DNA of 64,000 bases from Sphingobium sp. JS3065 (GTDB taxonomy: Bacteria > Pseudomonadota > Alphaproteobacteria > Sphingomonadales > Sphingomonadaceae), in NCBI RefSeq assembly GCF_026427355.1, contig NZ_CP102664.1, forward strand, positions 2,666,001 through 2,730,000. Reading direction: 5' to 3'. Shown in pieces: positions 35,810 to 47,925 of the stretch; position 1 is the stretch's first letter; each line of letters starts with the position of its first letter. Below the pieces are notes generated by a model. That model did no database searches and was not told where the DNA came from. It saw nothing but the letters and a program-made list of their open reading frames with translations. The position numbers were made by a program, and so were the translations under genes.

Positions 35810-36112
35810 TCAGCCCCGGCGCGTTCCCGAAAAGCCCGCCGCGCCGAACGCCCCAAGCTGCATCGTGCCGCTGATGCTGTCCCCGCTCACCTCCGCCTCG
35901 CATTCCAGCGTCATCGGCATCGGGATGGTCATGTTCATCTTCCAGCTCAGCTTGTTGCCGTCGACCTTGCCCTCCGCCACGTCGAGCGAGCCCATCATGC
36001 CGGCGAAGGTGCCGTGAAAGCCGTCGCCCGAACTGATGACGGTGAACACGCCGTTCTGGTCGCCCATCGGGGTCTTCGCCACGCAATCATAGGCGCCGTC
36101 CACTGCTGCCAT
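35810..36112 (-). CDS. Conserved hypothetical protein (100 aa)
   Basis: MAAVDGAYDCVAKTPMGDQN begins a small beta-rich protein with repeated glycine turns (GVFTVISSGDGFHGTFAGMM, GKVDGNKLSWKMNMTIPMPM) and two cysteines, without signal peptide. It looks like a single small beta-barrel domain. No name can be given with confidence. It follows the M16 peptidase gene by 23 bp on the same strand and ends at a strong terminator, so the two form an operon. Confidence 0.8.
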   Translation of the reverse strand: MAAVDGAYDCVAKTPMGDQNGVFTVISSGDGFHGTFAGMMGSLDVAEGKVDGNKLSWKMNMTIPMPMTLECEAEVSGDSISGTMQLGAFGAAGFSGTRRG

Positions 36113-36135
36113 AGCACTTCTCCTTTACGTTAGCG

Positions 36136-39003
36136 TCAATCCGCCAATGTGCCCATTTCTACCGGAAGGCCGACCGCGTCAAGCTGCGGCTTCACCAATT
36201 TCGCGTCGCCCACCACGACCCAGATCAGCCGGTCGGGATTGATCGCCTCCCGCGCCGCCTTGTCGAGGTCGGCCGCCGTCATCGCGCGATAGACGCCCGG
36301 CAGGCTGGCATAATAATCGTCCGGCCGCCCCAGCATCCGGTTCCGCATCATCGCGCCCAGCAGGTCGGACGAGGTTTCGAAGCTGCCCGGCAGCGACAAG
36401 ATCTGGCTGTTGATCGTCTGGTTCCGCTCCGCCTCGGTCGTGCCCTTGGCGGTCAGGAAATCGCTGATGTCCTTGCGGGCGGCGACGATGGATTCGCCGG
36501 TCTTGTCGGTCTGCACCGGGGCATAGACGAGCAGCGGGATCGTCTCCTTGACGCCGGGAAGCGCGCTGCCCGCATAATAGGCCCAACCCTTGGTCTCGCG
36601 CAGGTCCATGATCAGGCGGGACGTCGAACTGCCGCCCAGCACTTCATTCGCGGTCAGCAGCGTCACCGGATTGTCGGTGCCCGCCTTGTTGGTGAGCAGC
36701 CCGGCCAGGATCATCGACTGCGGGCTTTGCGGCTTGTCGACCAGGATGATGCGCGAGGGGCGCATCATGCGGTCCATGCGGAACAGCTTGGTCCCTTTGG
36801 CGGCCTTGGGCGCTTTCCAGTTGCCGAAGCGCTTTTCCAGCAGCGGCATCACGTCGGCCAGCGTGGTATCGCCGGTCACGAAGATGGTCGCATTGTCGGG
36901 CCGCAGCCATTTGCCATGGAAGGCGACCAGATCGGCCCGTGTCACCGCCTTGACCCCGCTTTCCGTGCCGGAGCCGGTGAAGGGGATGCCATAGGGGTGC
37001 GCCTGCCCGTAAAGCAGCGGCGGCAGCAGGCGCTGCGCGATCGGCATGGGTTCGGTCTTTTCCGCCGCGATCCGGGTCAGAACCTGCCCGCGCAGGCGTT
37101 CCACCTCGGTCGGCGCGAAGGCCGGGTTGCGGATCACGTCCGCCAGCAGGCCCAGCGAAGCATCCAGATTGGGCTTCAGCGCATAGAGGCCGACATTGGT
37201 GGCGTCCATGCCATTGCCCGCGCTGATCGAGGCGCCCAGCCGCTCCTGTTCCTCCGCGATCTGCACCGAACTGCGCGTCGTCGTGCCTTCGTCCAGCAGC
37301 GCCGTGGTCAGCCCCGCCGTGCCCAGCTTCGCCTTGTCGTCGGCGGCGTTGCCCGCGTCGAAGGATACGGATACCCGCACCACCGGCACCGTGGCGCGGC
37401 GCGCGAAGACGACCGGAATTCCGTTCTTCAAGGTCGCATGCTCGACCGCCGGGAATTCCAGATCCTTGACCGGCTCGATCCCCGGTTCCGCGATCTTCGT
37501 GGGCGGCGGCGGGGTCGCGGCCACCGGCGCGGGCTTCTTGGGATCGCGGAAATAAGCGGGATGATGGGTGGCATTGCCCGCCAGCGCATTATCCTCCGCC
37601 GAGCGCTCGCCCGGCGCCACGGTCAGGCGGAATACCGGCCTTCCCAGCCATTTGCGCGCCGCCTCGCTCACCGATTGCGGCGTGGCGGCGGCGGCGGCCA
37701 AATCCTTCTTATATTTGGCCGGATCGTTGGAATAGACCGCCCCCTCGGCCAGCGTCACCGCCTTGCCGCTGAAACCGCCGACCTTCTCCAGCCCGCCGAT
37801 GGTCCCGGAAAGCTGCTGCGTGGCGGCGCGCTGCACCTCGTCGGCGGTCGGCCCCTTGGCGAGATAATCGGCCAGAAGCTGGTCGAGCCGCTTGCCCACC
37901 GCCGCCGCATCCTGCCCCGGCTTCACATCCACGGTAATCTCCGCGAGCGAGAGCTTCTCGAAGGGCTGGATGCTGGCCTTGACGCCGACCGCCACCTTCT
38001 CGTCGCGCACCAATATATTGTCGAGCCGCGAGGATTTGAGCCCGCCGAACACCGCCATCGCCAGATTGAGCGGCGTCAGATCGTCCGAATTCACCCCCGG
38101 CACGATCCAGTTGCGGTAAAGCCGCGTGGCCGCGACATTGTCGTGCATCACCTTCTCGACATCCTGGCCAAGCGTCGGAACGGTGGCGTCCACATCCTGG
38201 GGCGCGGGACCGGCGGGAATGTTGCCGAACCATTTTTCGACCTTCGCCTTCGCCGTCGGCGCGTCGATGTCGCCCGCCAGCACCAGCACGGCGTTGTTCG
38301 GGCCATAATGGGTCTTGAACCATGTCTGCACGTCGGCAAGGCTGGCGGCATTCAGGTCCGCCATCGAACCGATGGTCGAGTGGCGATAGGGGTGCCCCTC
38401 CGGCAGCATCGCGGCCAACTGCGCATATTCGACCAGGCCATAGGGTTCATTTTCGCCCATGCGCTTTTCATTCTGGACGACGCCGCGCTGGGTATCCAGC
38501 TTGGCCTGGGTGACGGCGCCCAGCAGATGCCCCATCCGGTCCGATTCCAGGAACAGCGCCCGGTCCAGCGCGCCGGTCGGCACCGTCTCGAAATAATTGG
38601 TGCGGTCGAACCAGGTCGTGCCGTTCCAGTCGGTCGCGCCGATATCCTCCAGACGCCCGAAGAACGGCCCATCGGCATTTTCCGAACCGTAGAACATCAG
38701 ATGCTCGAACAGATGGGCGAAGCCGGTCTTGCCCGCCGGTTCGAAGCGCGATCCCACATGATACCAGATCGACACGCCCACCACCGGCGCCTTGCGGTCG
38801 GTGTGGACGATGACGCGCAGGCCGTTCTTCAGCGTGAATTCCTCATAGGGAATGTCCACCGCCGCCACCAGGCTGGAAAGCGGCGCGGGCGCGCTGGCCG
38901 CCTGGGATGCGGGGGCCGCCACCGCCTGCATCGGGGGCAGGAGCGCAAGCGAGGACAGGCCGAGCATCAGGGCGAACCGGCGGGAAAAAGGGGAGAAGGT
39001 CAT
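36136..39003 (-). CDS. Periplasmic M16-family (insulinase-like) zinc peptidase
   Basis: A 955-residue two-halved M16 protein with a signal peptide (RRFALMLGLSSLALLPPMQA, cut near AVAA). The active-site HxxEH is GFAHLFEHLMFYG (His97, Glu100, His101), with the distal ligand Glu in the QRGVVQNEKRMGENEPYG region. The second half (from about 520, VVFARRATVPVVRVSVSFDA) repeats the fold without HxxEH, as in PqqL-like and mitochondrial-processing-type enzymes. Substrates probably are peptides in the periplasm. Confidence 0.92.
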   Translation of the reverse strand: MTFSPFSRRFALMLGLSSLALLPPMQAVAAPASQAASAPAPLSSLVAAVDIPYEEFTLKNGLRVIVHTDRKAPVVGVSIWYHVGSRFEPAGKTGFAHLFEHLMFYGSENADGPFFGRLEDIGATDWNGTTWFDRTNYFETVPTGALDRALFLESDRMGHLLGAVTQAKLDTQRGVVQNEKRMGENEPYGLVEYAQLAAMLPEGHPYRHSTIGSMADLNAASLADVQTWFKTHYGPNNAVLVLAGDIDAPTAKAKVEKWFGNIPAGPAPQDVDATVPTLGQDVEKVMHDNVAATRLYRNWIVPGVNSDDLTPLNLAMAVFGGLKSSRLDNILVRDEKVAVGVKASIQPFEKLSLAEITVDVKPGQDAAAVGKRLDQLLADYLAKGPTADEVQRAATQQLSGTIGGLEKVGGFSGKAVTLAEGAVYSNDPAKYKKDLAAAAATPQSVSEAARKWLGRPVFRLTVAPGERSAEDNALAGNATHHPAYFRDPKKPAPVAATPPPPTKIAEPGIEPVKDLEFPAVEHATLKNGIPVVFARRATVPVVRVSVSFDAGNAADDKAKLGTAGLTTALLDEGTTTRSSVQIAEEQERLGASISAGNGMDATNVGLYALKPNLDASLGLLADVIRNPAFAPTEVERLRGQVLTRIAAEKTEPMPIAQRLLPPLLYGQAHPYGIPFTGSGTESGVKAVTRADLVAFHGKWLRPDNATIFVTGDTTLADVMPLLEKRFGNWKAPKAAKGTKLFRMDRMMRPSRIILVDKPQSPQSMILAGLLTNKAGTDNPVTLLTANEVLGGSSTSRLIMDLRETKGWAYYAGSALPGVKETIPLLVYAPVQTDKTGESIVAARKDISDFLTAKGTTEAERNQTINSQILSLPGSFETSSDLLGAMMRNRMLGRPDDYYASLPGVYRAMTAADLDKAAREAINPDRLIWVVVGDAKLVKPQLDAVGLPVEMGTLAD

Positions 39004-39138
39004 GCGCGCCTCATGATGATCATGGTTGGGCGGGCAGCATAGCGGGGCGTTTTAGCCGCGCAATACGCTTTCCGCTGGACAGGCCGGACGGGCGCGATAG
39101 GCTTTGCCCTCAACCAATGAAAAAAGGTTTCGCGCCCG

Positions 39139-40773
39139 ATGCGCCTTCGCTCCTTCGCCCTTGCCTCCACCCTCGTCCTTGCACTCGCCGCATCTGGCCC
39201 GGCTTCCGCCGATACCGTCCCCGCCATCACCGGGGAGGGCATTCGCGCCGACATCGGCTTCCTGGCCGACGACCTGCTGGAGGGGCGCGACGCGGGCACG
39301 CGCGGCTATGACGTCGCCGCCCGCTATGTCGCCGCCCGGTTCGAGACTCTGGGGCTGAAACAGGCCGTGCCGGATAGCTGGTATCAGCCCATGACGCTCG
39401 CCGTGGCGCGGCTCGACAAAGGCGCCGCTCCGTCGGTCAGCATCGGCGGCAGGCGGTTCGCCAACGGGGACGATGTCGCAGTCGGCGCCTTCGGCCGCGA
39501 GCCGAAGCAGAGCATCGAAGCGCAGGCGGTGTTCGTGGGCTATGGCCTGAAATCCGACCGCGAGAAGATCAACGACTATGCCGGTCTCGACCTCAAGGGC
39601 AAGTTCGCGGTGGCGCTGTCCGGTTCGCCGCTCGGCATGCCGAGCGAGATCGGCGCGCATCTGGCCGCCGAAAAGTCGCTGGCCGCGCAACAGGCGGGCG
39701 CCATCGGCCTGATCACCATTCCCAGCGCCACGATGCTGGCCCGCACCCCCTGGGAAAAGCTGCGCGACCGGGCGCAGCATCCGACGGTAAGCTGGATCGG
39801 CAAGGACGGTCAGCCCTATGTCCGCACGCCCGCCATCCGGGGCACCGCCACCGTGACCGGGACCGCCGCCGACGCGCTGCTGGCCGGATCGGGCAAGACC
39901 ATCGCCGCGATCCGGGCGCAGGCGGAGAAGAAGGGCGCGCGGCCCAGGGGCTTCGCGCTCAAGCCCGGCATCCGCATCGACCGCGCCAGCACCGTCGAGA
40001 CCGCGCCCAGCCGCAATGTGCTGGCGGTGCTGCCCGGTTCCGACCCGGCGCTTGCCCATGAATATGTGCTGCTGATGGCGCATCTCGACCATCTGGGAGT
40101 CAAGGAAGACGGCAAGGGGCCGGACAAGGTCTATAATGGCGCGATGGACAATGCGTCGGGCGTGGCGACCATGCTGGCGGTGGCGAAGGCCTTTGCGGAA
40201 AGCGGGGAGCGGCCGAAACGCTCCATCCTGTTCGCGGCGGTGACGGCGGAGGAGGACGGGCTGCTCGGTTCGCAATATCTCGCCAGGAATCCGGTCCTGC
40301 CAGCGGGTGGAAAGCTGGTGGGCGTGGTCAATCTGGACATGCCGATCCTGACCTATGATTTTCGGGACGTGATCGCCTTCGGCGCCGAGCATTCGACCCT
40401 TGGGCCGATCGTGGAGAAGGCGGCCAGGTCCGAGGGCATCTCGCTCTCACCCGACCCCTTGCCCGCGGAGGGACTGTTCACCCGGTCCGATCATTATCGC
40501 TTCGTGCAGGAGGGGGTGCCGGCGGTGTTCCTGATGACGGGGTTCGCCGGGCCGGGGAAAGAGGCGTTCGAACATTTCCTCAAGACCGACTATCACCAGC
40601 TCTCCGACCAGATGAGCCTGCCCTTCCGTTGGGAGGCGGCGGCCAAGTTCGCCAAGGTGAACTACGCCATCGCCCGCGAGATTGCCGATGAGCCGGAGGC
40701 GCCGCGCTGGTACAAGGGCGATTTCTTTGGGGATGCCTTTGCGCCGAATGCGCCCAAGGCGGTGAAACCATGA
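39139..40773 (+). CDS. Secreted M28-family aminopeptidase
   Basis: 544 residues. Signal peptide MRLRSFALASTLVLALAASG, cleaved near PASA. A PA-domain insertion (GYGLKSDREKINDYAGLDLK) precedes the zinc-peptidase domain with ligands in LMAHLDHLGV, NGAMDNASGVAT, VTAEEDGLLGSQ (catalytic Glu), GVVNLDMPIL and TRSDHYRF. All metal ligands are present. It is divergent from the M16 gene with 135 bp between them. It likely trims peptides in the periplasm. Confidence 0.92.
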   Translation: MRLRSFALASTLVLALAASGPASADTVPAITGEGIRADIGFLADDLLEGRDAGTRGYDVAARYVAARFETLGLKQAVPDSWYQPMTLAVARLDKGAAPSVSIGGRRFANGDDVAVGAFGREPKQSIEAQAVFVGYGLKSDREKINDYAGLDLKGKFAVALSGSPLGMPSEIGAHLAAEKSLAAQQAGAIGLITIPSATMLARTPWEKLRDRAQHPTVSWIGKDGQPYVRTPAIRGTATVTGTAADALLAGSGKTIAAIRAQAEKKGARPRGFALKPGIRIDRASTVETAPSRNVLAVLPGSDPALAHEYVLLMAHLDHLGVKEDGKGPDKVYNGAMDNASGVATMLAVAKAFAESGERPKRSILFAAVTAEEDGLLGSQYLARNPVLPAGGKLVGVVNLDMPILTYDFRDVIAFGAEHSTLGPIVEKAARSEGISLSPDPLPAEGLFTRSDHYRFVQEGVPAVFLMTGFAGPGKEAFEHFLKTDYHQLSDQMSLPFRWEAAAKFAKVNYAIAREIADEPEAPRWYKGDFFGDAFAPNAPKAVKP

Positions 40774-40819
40774 ATGACTTGGTGAATTGAGAGAGGATAA
40801 GGATATTTGCGTAGGGCCT

Positions 40820-40847
40820 CTTGTGTGGCTTTTATGCAACATTACAT
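40820..40847 (+). promoter_or_regulatory. Possible heat-shock (RpoH-type) promoter of clpB
   Basis: CTTGTG at 40820-40825 and CATTACAT at 40840-40847, about 30 bp before clpB, loosely resemble the alphaproteobacterial RpoH elements (CTTG at -35 and CNTATNT-like at -10). Spacing is short and the match is partial. clpB is commonly RpoH-controlled, which is the main reason to note it. Confidence 0.3.
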
Positions 40848-40876
40848 CGTGATCCAACTTCACGAAGGGGAACATG

Positions 40877-43456
<2,580 letters not shown>

Positions 43457-43522
43457 AGCGATTTCCAGTCAGATGGCATCATCTGATGTTTAAGAAATCG
43501 CGTTAAAACAAAGGAATAGAGC
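43457..43522. repeat. Two-hairpin dispersed repeat, copy 2 (inverse of 12812-12877)
   Basis: Starts on the base after the clpB stop codon. It reads AGCGATTTCCAGTCAGATGG at its left and ends GGAATAGAGC, the reverse complement of 12812-12877 with two differences in 66. It keeps the GCGATTTC/GAAATCGC stem, while the inner CAGATG...CATCTG stem is slightly altered. It may double as part of the clpB 3' end. Confidence 0.8.
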
Positions 43523-43582
43523 TTTGTTGCCGCATCGGCTTTTGCAAAAATCGGATCCACTTTTCTGCGCGATACTCAAAAA

Positions 43583-43614
43583 AAGCCCCCCGATGATCAA
43601 ACATCGGGGGGCTT
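43583..43614 (-). terminator. Intrinsic terminator of the TonB-dependent receptor gene
   Basis: AAGCCCCCCGATG-TTTGAT-CATCGGGGGGCTT on the minus strand is a 13-bp perfect stem followed by TTTTTGAG. It lies about 58 bp past the receptor's stop at 43672. On the plus strand TCCGATT follows, so its effect on clpB read-through would be weaker. Confidence 0.85.
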
Positions 43615-43671
43615 CCGATTCTGACGGCAAGTCAGTTGGCAGGCTTTGATGCTCCTGCCTTCGGGATAGCA

Positions 43672-46512
43672 TCAGAACTTGGCGGTGATGCCCGCGAAGA
43701 ACTGCCGTCCCAGCACATCATAAACCGTCGGGAAGGTATTGGCCGCATTATGCGTGGTGCTTCCCGCTTCCGAACCGACAATCGGGGGACGCTTGTTGAA
43801 AAGATTTTCGGCGCCAACGCGGAAGGTGAACGATTTTTCGATGTTGAAAGACAGGGTCGCATCGAAATAGTTCTGGGCCTTGATGCTCGACACCAGAATG
43901 TCCGTACCGACGTCCTGCTTTACCTTGCCGAAATAACGCCAGCGGCCCATCAGCGTCACGCCGCCGTTGGAATAGGTCATCGCAGCGACGTGCTTCCACT
44001 TGGGAATGGGAGCAAGGTTACAGGCAAAGCCAAAACGACCTGCGCATTCAGTCACCGGCGCGAAGGTCGCGCCCTGCTTGGCATATGTGTCCAGCCATGT
44101 GCCGTTCAGCGTGAAGCTGATTTGCCCGGCCCCGACGCGGTGGTCATAATTGACGCCAACATCAATGCCTTTGGTTTGGATGAAAGCGCTATTCGCATAG
44201 GCCTGATCGACACCATAGGTGATGTTGCCGCTGAGCGATCCCGTCAGCGCATTGCGGGTGATCGCCTGACAATAGGCACTATTGAGGTCTTGAGCCACGA
44301 GATAGCAGCCGTTCACCACATTCTGCGGCGATCCGCCCAGCGCATCGATGGCATTGCTGATGGTAATATCGAACCAGTCGACCGACACCGAAAGACCCGG
44401 CACCTGGCCGGGGGTCAGTACGACACCCAGCGTATAGGTATCCGATTTTTCGGCTTTCAGGTTCAGATTGCCGCCGCTGAAAGCGTTGATCTGACCTGCG
44501 ACGGGTTCCGGAATATTCGCTACAGAATAGGTCGAACCCGGTGCGCCGGTGCCCAGGCAAAGCGCCGTCAACGTGGCATTGCCGACCGGAGCCCCTTCAG
44601 CACAGGGATCTATGGCGAGATTGTCAATCGTAGAGACTGGCGGCGCGGTCAGTTCATAGATATTCGGCGCGCGCACGGCCCGCTGATACAGGCCGCGGAA
44701 ACGAATGCCCTCGACCGGCGACCAGTCGCCGCCGGCTTTATAGGCATGCACGCCACCCACGGTGGAGTAGTCCGAATAACGATAGCCCAATTCCAGGCTG
44801 AGCGAATTGAAGAAGGGACGGTCCGTGACCAAAGGAACGCGAAGTTCGCCGTAAATTTCCTTGGTATCGAAATGATAGGGAGCCAGATTGAAACCCTGAC
44901 CGTAACCGATCAGATCGCCTGAAGCATAGGCTGCATCGACGTCCGTCCGCGCGCTTTCACGCCGATATTCCGCGCCAACCGCGAAGGCGACCGGGTTTTC
45001 GGCCCAAGGACTGACGAGACCGCCAATATCACCCGACAGAGAGCCCCCGGCGACGAACTGGGTGGTCTTGTCCTTCTGCCGACCGCTCGTCAGGATAAAA
45101 TCCAGCACGCTACCCGAAATCGGGGTGGTCGTGAAAAGATTGAGCGGCTGACAGCCGTTCGACGTGTCACGGCACTGAATGCCGTTGGGGCCCATCACGG
45201 CATCCAGTGCCTGCGCGGTGCGCGCATAGGTGATGTCGTTAAGATAGGCAATATCGCGCTTGGACTCGCTGTACTGGGCAAACACTTCCCAATTCATCTC
45301 GCTGACCTGTCCGCGGAATCCGCCAACGAACTGCCACGCTTCATTGTCATAGGTCGTTGTGCGGCCGCCGCTTTCGACGATGCGCCGACGTATGCCGATG
45401 GTCGTCGTGCCGTCCGCATTGATCTGGGACAATGGGCTGTTGAACAGCAGATCACGCTGCTGAGCGGTCAGGAACGCATTGTCGGGAGCGATATCGAAAG
45501 TATAGCCGAAGGTTCCGGTAGGCGCCGACTGGCTGTTCACCTTGGAACTCAGATAATTGCCGCGGCCGAAAAATTCGATCCCATCCGTCAGTTCATAGCG
45601 GAGCAGCGCAGTTGCAGTGTAGCGCTCCTGCGGGACGACCAGATAATTGGGCGGCGCGTAATTATAGGGTTGGTAATATGGGACGAAATCATTATTCGCG
45701 CCGATCTGGTAATAATTCGTATTGCTATCGTCGAACGTATTGTCGATTACAGTCGGCACGGACGTCGAACTGCCGCCAGGCGAAAGGTCGTCGGAAAAGC
45801 GCGCCGGGTTGGCGAAGGACCGCTGGCCCTGATAGACAACTTCACGCTTGGTATAGCCACCCGACAGGACGATGTTGCCGCGACCGCCGCCGAATTCCAA
45901 CCCCCCGGTCAATGACAAATCATAGACTTGGCCATCACCGCTTTGCGTGATCTGGGTCGAGGCATCCGCCTGAAGGCCAGTGAAGCGATCGTTGAGGATG
46001 AAGTTGACCACGCCGGCGACGGCATCCGATCCATAGACGGCCGAAGCACCGCCGGTCAGTACGTCAACCCGCTTGATCAGTGCGACAGGGATCGCGTTGA
46101 CATCGACAGTGCCCTGCGAATCATATGAAACCTGTCGCTTGCCGTTCACCAACACGAGCGTGCGATTGTCACCCAAACCGCGCAGGTCGACGGTAGCCAC
46201 GCCGGGGTTGCCGTTGTTGACGGTGGAGGCGATGGCAGGAACAAATTGTGGATTTTGCGCGAGCAGCTTTTCGACAGTGGGCGAGTTGCTCTGCTTGAAC
46301 TGTTCCTGGCTCAAAGTAGTGACTGGGCTGGATGCTTCCAGATCAGGCCGCACAATACGCGAGCCAGTCACGATAATGACGCTGTCATCATCGGCAGGGG
46401 GCGCGTCCTGTGCGAAAGCGGGTGCGGAGAAAGCCGCGAGGCCGGCGCCGACGAGAGTCAACGCCTGAAGAGCCGCGCCACCGCGCAGCCCGATCTTGGT
46501 TATGGTCTTCAC
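43672..46512 (-). CDS. TonB-dependent outer-membrane receptor
   Basis: 946 residues. Signal peptide KTITKIGLRGGAALQALTLV, cleaved near AFA-QDA. The plug domain (about 45-165) includes DDSVIIVTGSRIVRPDLEAS (a TonB-box-like VIIVTGS) and DVLTGGASAVYGSDAVAGVV. A long beta-barrel follows and ends GRQFFAGITAKF with the terminal aromatic expected of outer-membrane barrels. The start is GTG at 46512 with AAGGGA upstream. It lacks a neighbouring ExbBD or inner-membrane transporter, so the ligand is unknown; such receptors in sphingomonads often take up glycans or aromatics. Base composition appears less GC-rich than in flanking genes. Confidence 0.95.
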   Translation of the reverse strand: MKTITKIGLRGGAALQALTLVGAGLAAFSAPAFAQDAPPADDDSVIIVTGSRIVRPDLEASSPVTTLSQEQFKQSNSPTVEKLLAQNPQFVPAIASTVNNGNPGVATVDLRGLGDNRTLVLVNGKRQVSYDSQGTVDVNAIPVALIKRVDVLTGGASAVYGSDAVAGVVNFILNDRFTGLQADASTQITQSGDGQVYDLSLTGGLEFGGGRGNIVLSGGYTKREVVYQGQRSFANPARFSDDLSPGGSSTSVPTVIDNTFDDSNTNYYQIGANNDFVPYYQPYNYAPPNYLVVPQERYTATALLRYELTDGIEFFGRGNYLSSKVNSQSAPTGTFGYTFDIAPDNAFLTAQQRDLLFNSPLSQINADGTTTIGIRRRIVESGGRTTTYDNEAWQFVGGFRGQVSEMNWEVFAQYSESKRDIAYLNDITYARTAQALDAVMGPNGIQCRDTSNGCQPLNLFTTTPISGSVLDFILTSGRQKDKTTQFVAGGSLSGDIGGLVSPWAENPVAFAVGAEYRRESARTDVDAAYASGDLIGYGQGFNLAPYHFDTKEIYGELRVPLVTDRPFFNSLSLELGYRYSDYSTVGGVHAYKAGGDWSPVEGIRFRGLYQRAVRAPNIYELTAPPVSTIDNLAIDPCAEGAPVGNATLTALCLGTGAPGSTYSVANIPEPVAGQINAFSGGNLNLKAEKSDTYTLGVVLTPGQVPGLSVSVDWFDITISNAIDALGGSPQNVVNGCYLVAQDLNSAYCQAITRNALTGSLSGNITYGVDQAYANSAFIQTKGIDVGVNYDHRVGAGQISFTLNGTWLDTYAKQGATFAPVTECAGRFGFACNLAPIPKWKHVAAMTYSNGGVTLMGRWRYFGKVKQDVGTDILVSSIKAQNYFDATLSFNIEKSFTFRVGAENLFNKRPPIVGSEAGSTTHNAANTFPTVYDVLGRQFFAGITAKF

Positions 46513-46565
46513 TATCCAGTCCCTTGCTCTGGAGGCGTGCGGATTGGCCCGCGCGCTTTTTCTGG

Positions 46566-46635
46566 ACGTGTGAAGAGGGCGAAAGAGCCCGACAGCAAAC
46601 CCTCTTCACACGTACTGCGCGATATTCTGCGCAGT
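46566..46635 (-). promoter_or_regulatory. Two adjacent hairpins in the leader of the TonB-receptor gene
   Basis: A perfect 14-bp stem, ACGTGTGAAGAGGG/CCCTCTTCACACGT (46566-46579 with 46600-46613, 20-nt loop), lies next to a 7-bp stem ACTGCGC/GCGCAGT (46614-46635). Both fall 54-123 nt before the GTG start, so they are probably transcribed in the 5' UTR or flank the promoter. No U-run follows. The remainder of the 322-bp gap (46513-46834) is AT-rich and shows no gene. Confidence 0.5.
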
Positions 46636-46834
46636 CGTTTTATCAGTGTAAAGCAGGGTCAGGGGTCGAAAATCGCATTTGACAGAAACTGTAGCAAATA
46701 TGCCACAATGGGGCAAAATGGTCGTTGAACGCCCGTATAACAACTTTGTTATTGGCCCGTGTTTCCGGGAAAAACTTTCGCATTCCGGCGCGCATAAACA
46801 CATAAAGAAAATTATAGTTCCGCGAAATATTAAT

Positions 46835-47668
46835 TCAACCCGCTGGCATGGGTCCGGCCAATAAAAGCGGGTCGATCCGCGCGTCGTTCCACTTCATCCC
46901 CCAGTGGAGATGCGGTCCGGTGGCTCGCCCCGTGGCCCCGATCGCGCCGATGCGCTGCCCCTGGACCACATGCTGCCCCTTCGTCACATCGATCCGCGAC
47001 AGATGCAGGAAGGCGCTGTTGAGACCATGGCCATGGTCGATCATCAACAGATTGCCCTCCAGCGTGAAGGGGCGGTCGGCGGCCAGGATCACCACCCCGT
47101 CAGCCGGTGCGACGACGGGTTCGCCCGGTGCGCCAGCGACGTCGACGCCGCCATGATATGCGCCAGGCTGGCCCTGATAGATGCGCTGCGCACCGAACAG
47201 GCCGGATATGCGTCCGATGCGCGGCCAGATGAACCGCTGGCGCCAGCCCTGCGCATCCGTCACCATGTTGCGCGCGGCGGCGATCCGTTCCAGTTCCGGC
47301 CTGCGCAGAGCGAGGAAGGCTTCCGTGCTTTTCGTGGGGCGCAGCGGCGTGTTCACCTGCTCGATCCGCCAGGCGCGGGGCGCGACGGTGAGGGCGCGGT
47401 CGAGCAGCGCGCCATCGGCAAGGCGTCCGGTAAGCCGGGCCTGCGGCGCGGCATCGCGGTCGAAGCCGATCAGGAAGCGGCCATCGGCATCGACCGGCAC
47501 CAGTTGCCCGTTGAAGCGCAGTTCGACCGTCCCCTTCGGCGCCGTGCCCAGCAGGACGCCGCCCTGAACGGGCGCGCCGGTCAGCGCCAGTTCCGTCGTG
47601 GGCGGCGCTGCGGCAACCGTCATGCCAGCCATCGCCAGCGCAGCGGCGGCGGCGATCCGGCGCTTCAT
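46835..47668 (-). CDS. M23-family (LytM-type) peptidoglycan endopeptidase-like protein
   Basis: 277 residues. Signal peptide MKRRIAAAAALAMAGMTVAA. An N-terminal beta region (40-110) is followed by the C-terminal M23 domain: GAYHGGVDVAGAPGEPVVAP with the zinc His and Asp, MIDHGHGLNSAFLHLS, and TGPHLHWGMKW with the HxH motif. All zinc ligands are kept, so it may cut peptide cross-links in the cell wall. It is 16 bp from the DUF2093 gene on the same strand, last in the xseA group. Confidence 0.92.
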   Translation of the reverse strand: MKRRIAAAAALAMAGMTVAAAPPTTELALTGAPVQGGVLLGTAPKGTVELRFNGQLVPVDADGRFLIGFDRDAAPQARLTGRLADGALLDRALTVAPRAWRIEQVNTPLRPTKSTEAFLALRRPELERIAAARNMVTDAQGWRQRFIWPRIGRISGLFGAQRIYQGQPGAYHGGVDVAGAPGEPVVAPADGVVILAADRPFTLEGNLLMIDHGHGLNSAFLHLSRIDVTKGQHVVQGQRIGAIGATGRATGPHLHWGMKWNDARIDPLLLAGPMPAG

Positions 47669-47684
47669 TTACGACCCCGGCATC

Positions 47685-47894
47685 TTACAGGCCACGCGCC
47701 TTCAATTCGGCCTGGGCGGAGATTTCGGCGCTGGCATAGGGTTCCTGCCGGGCGATGCTCCAATAGCGCAGATCGTCCAGCGGAATTTTCCGGCCGCTGA
47801 CGGCGCAGACGACATGGTCGCCGGTTTGCAGCACGCGGAAGCTGTAGGCCATATAATGCAGCCGGGCCGGGCGGTCGCGGTTGGACATCAGCAT
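47685..47894 (-). CDS. DUF2093 family protein
   Basis: A 69-residue protein, MLMSNRDRPARLHYMAYSFR, with VVCAVSGRKIPLDDLRYWSI in the centre, which is the DUF2093 signature as I know it. Alphaproteobacterial, function unknown. Starts at 47894 or 47888 (MSNRD) are equally possible; a longer frame to 48104 runs into xseA and is rejected. It lies 31 bp after xseA and 16 bp before the M23 gene, as is common in this group. Confidence 0.85.
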   Translation of the reverse strand: MLMSNRDRPARLHYMAYSFRVLQTGDHVVCAVSGRKIPLDDLRYWSIARQEPYASAEISAQAELKARGL

Positions 47895-47925
47895 GGGATA
47901 ACTCGGCCTTTCTTGCGCAACGGCG

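Noticed and set aside
36727..39042. A 771-codon open frame opposite the M16 peptidase
   Set aside because: His/Arg/Gln-rich antisense shadow with no domain; the minus strand holds HxxEH and a signal peptide.
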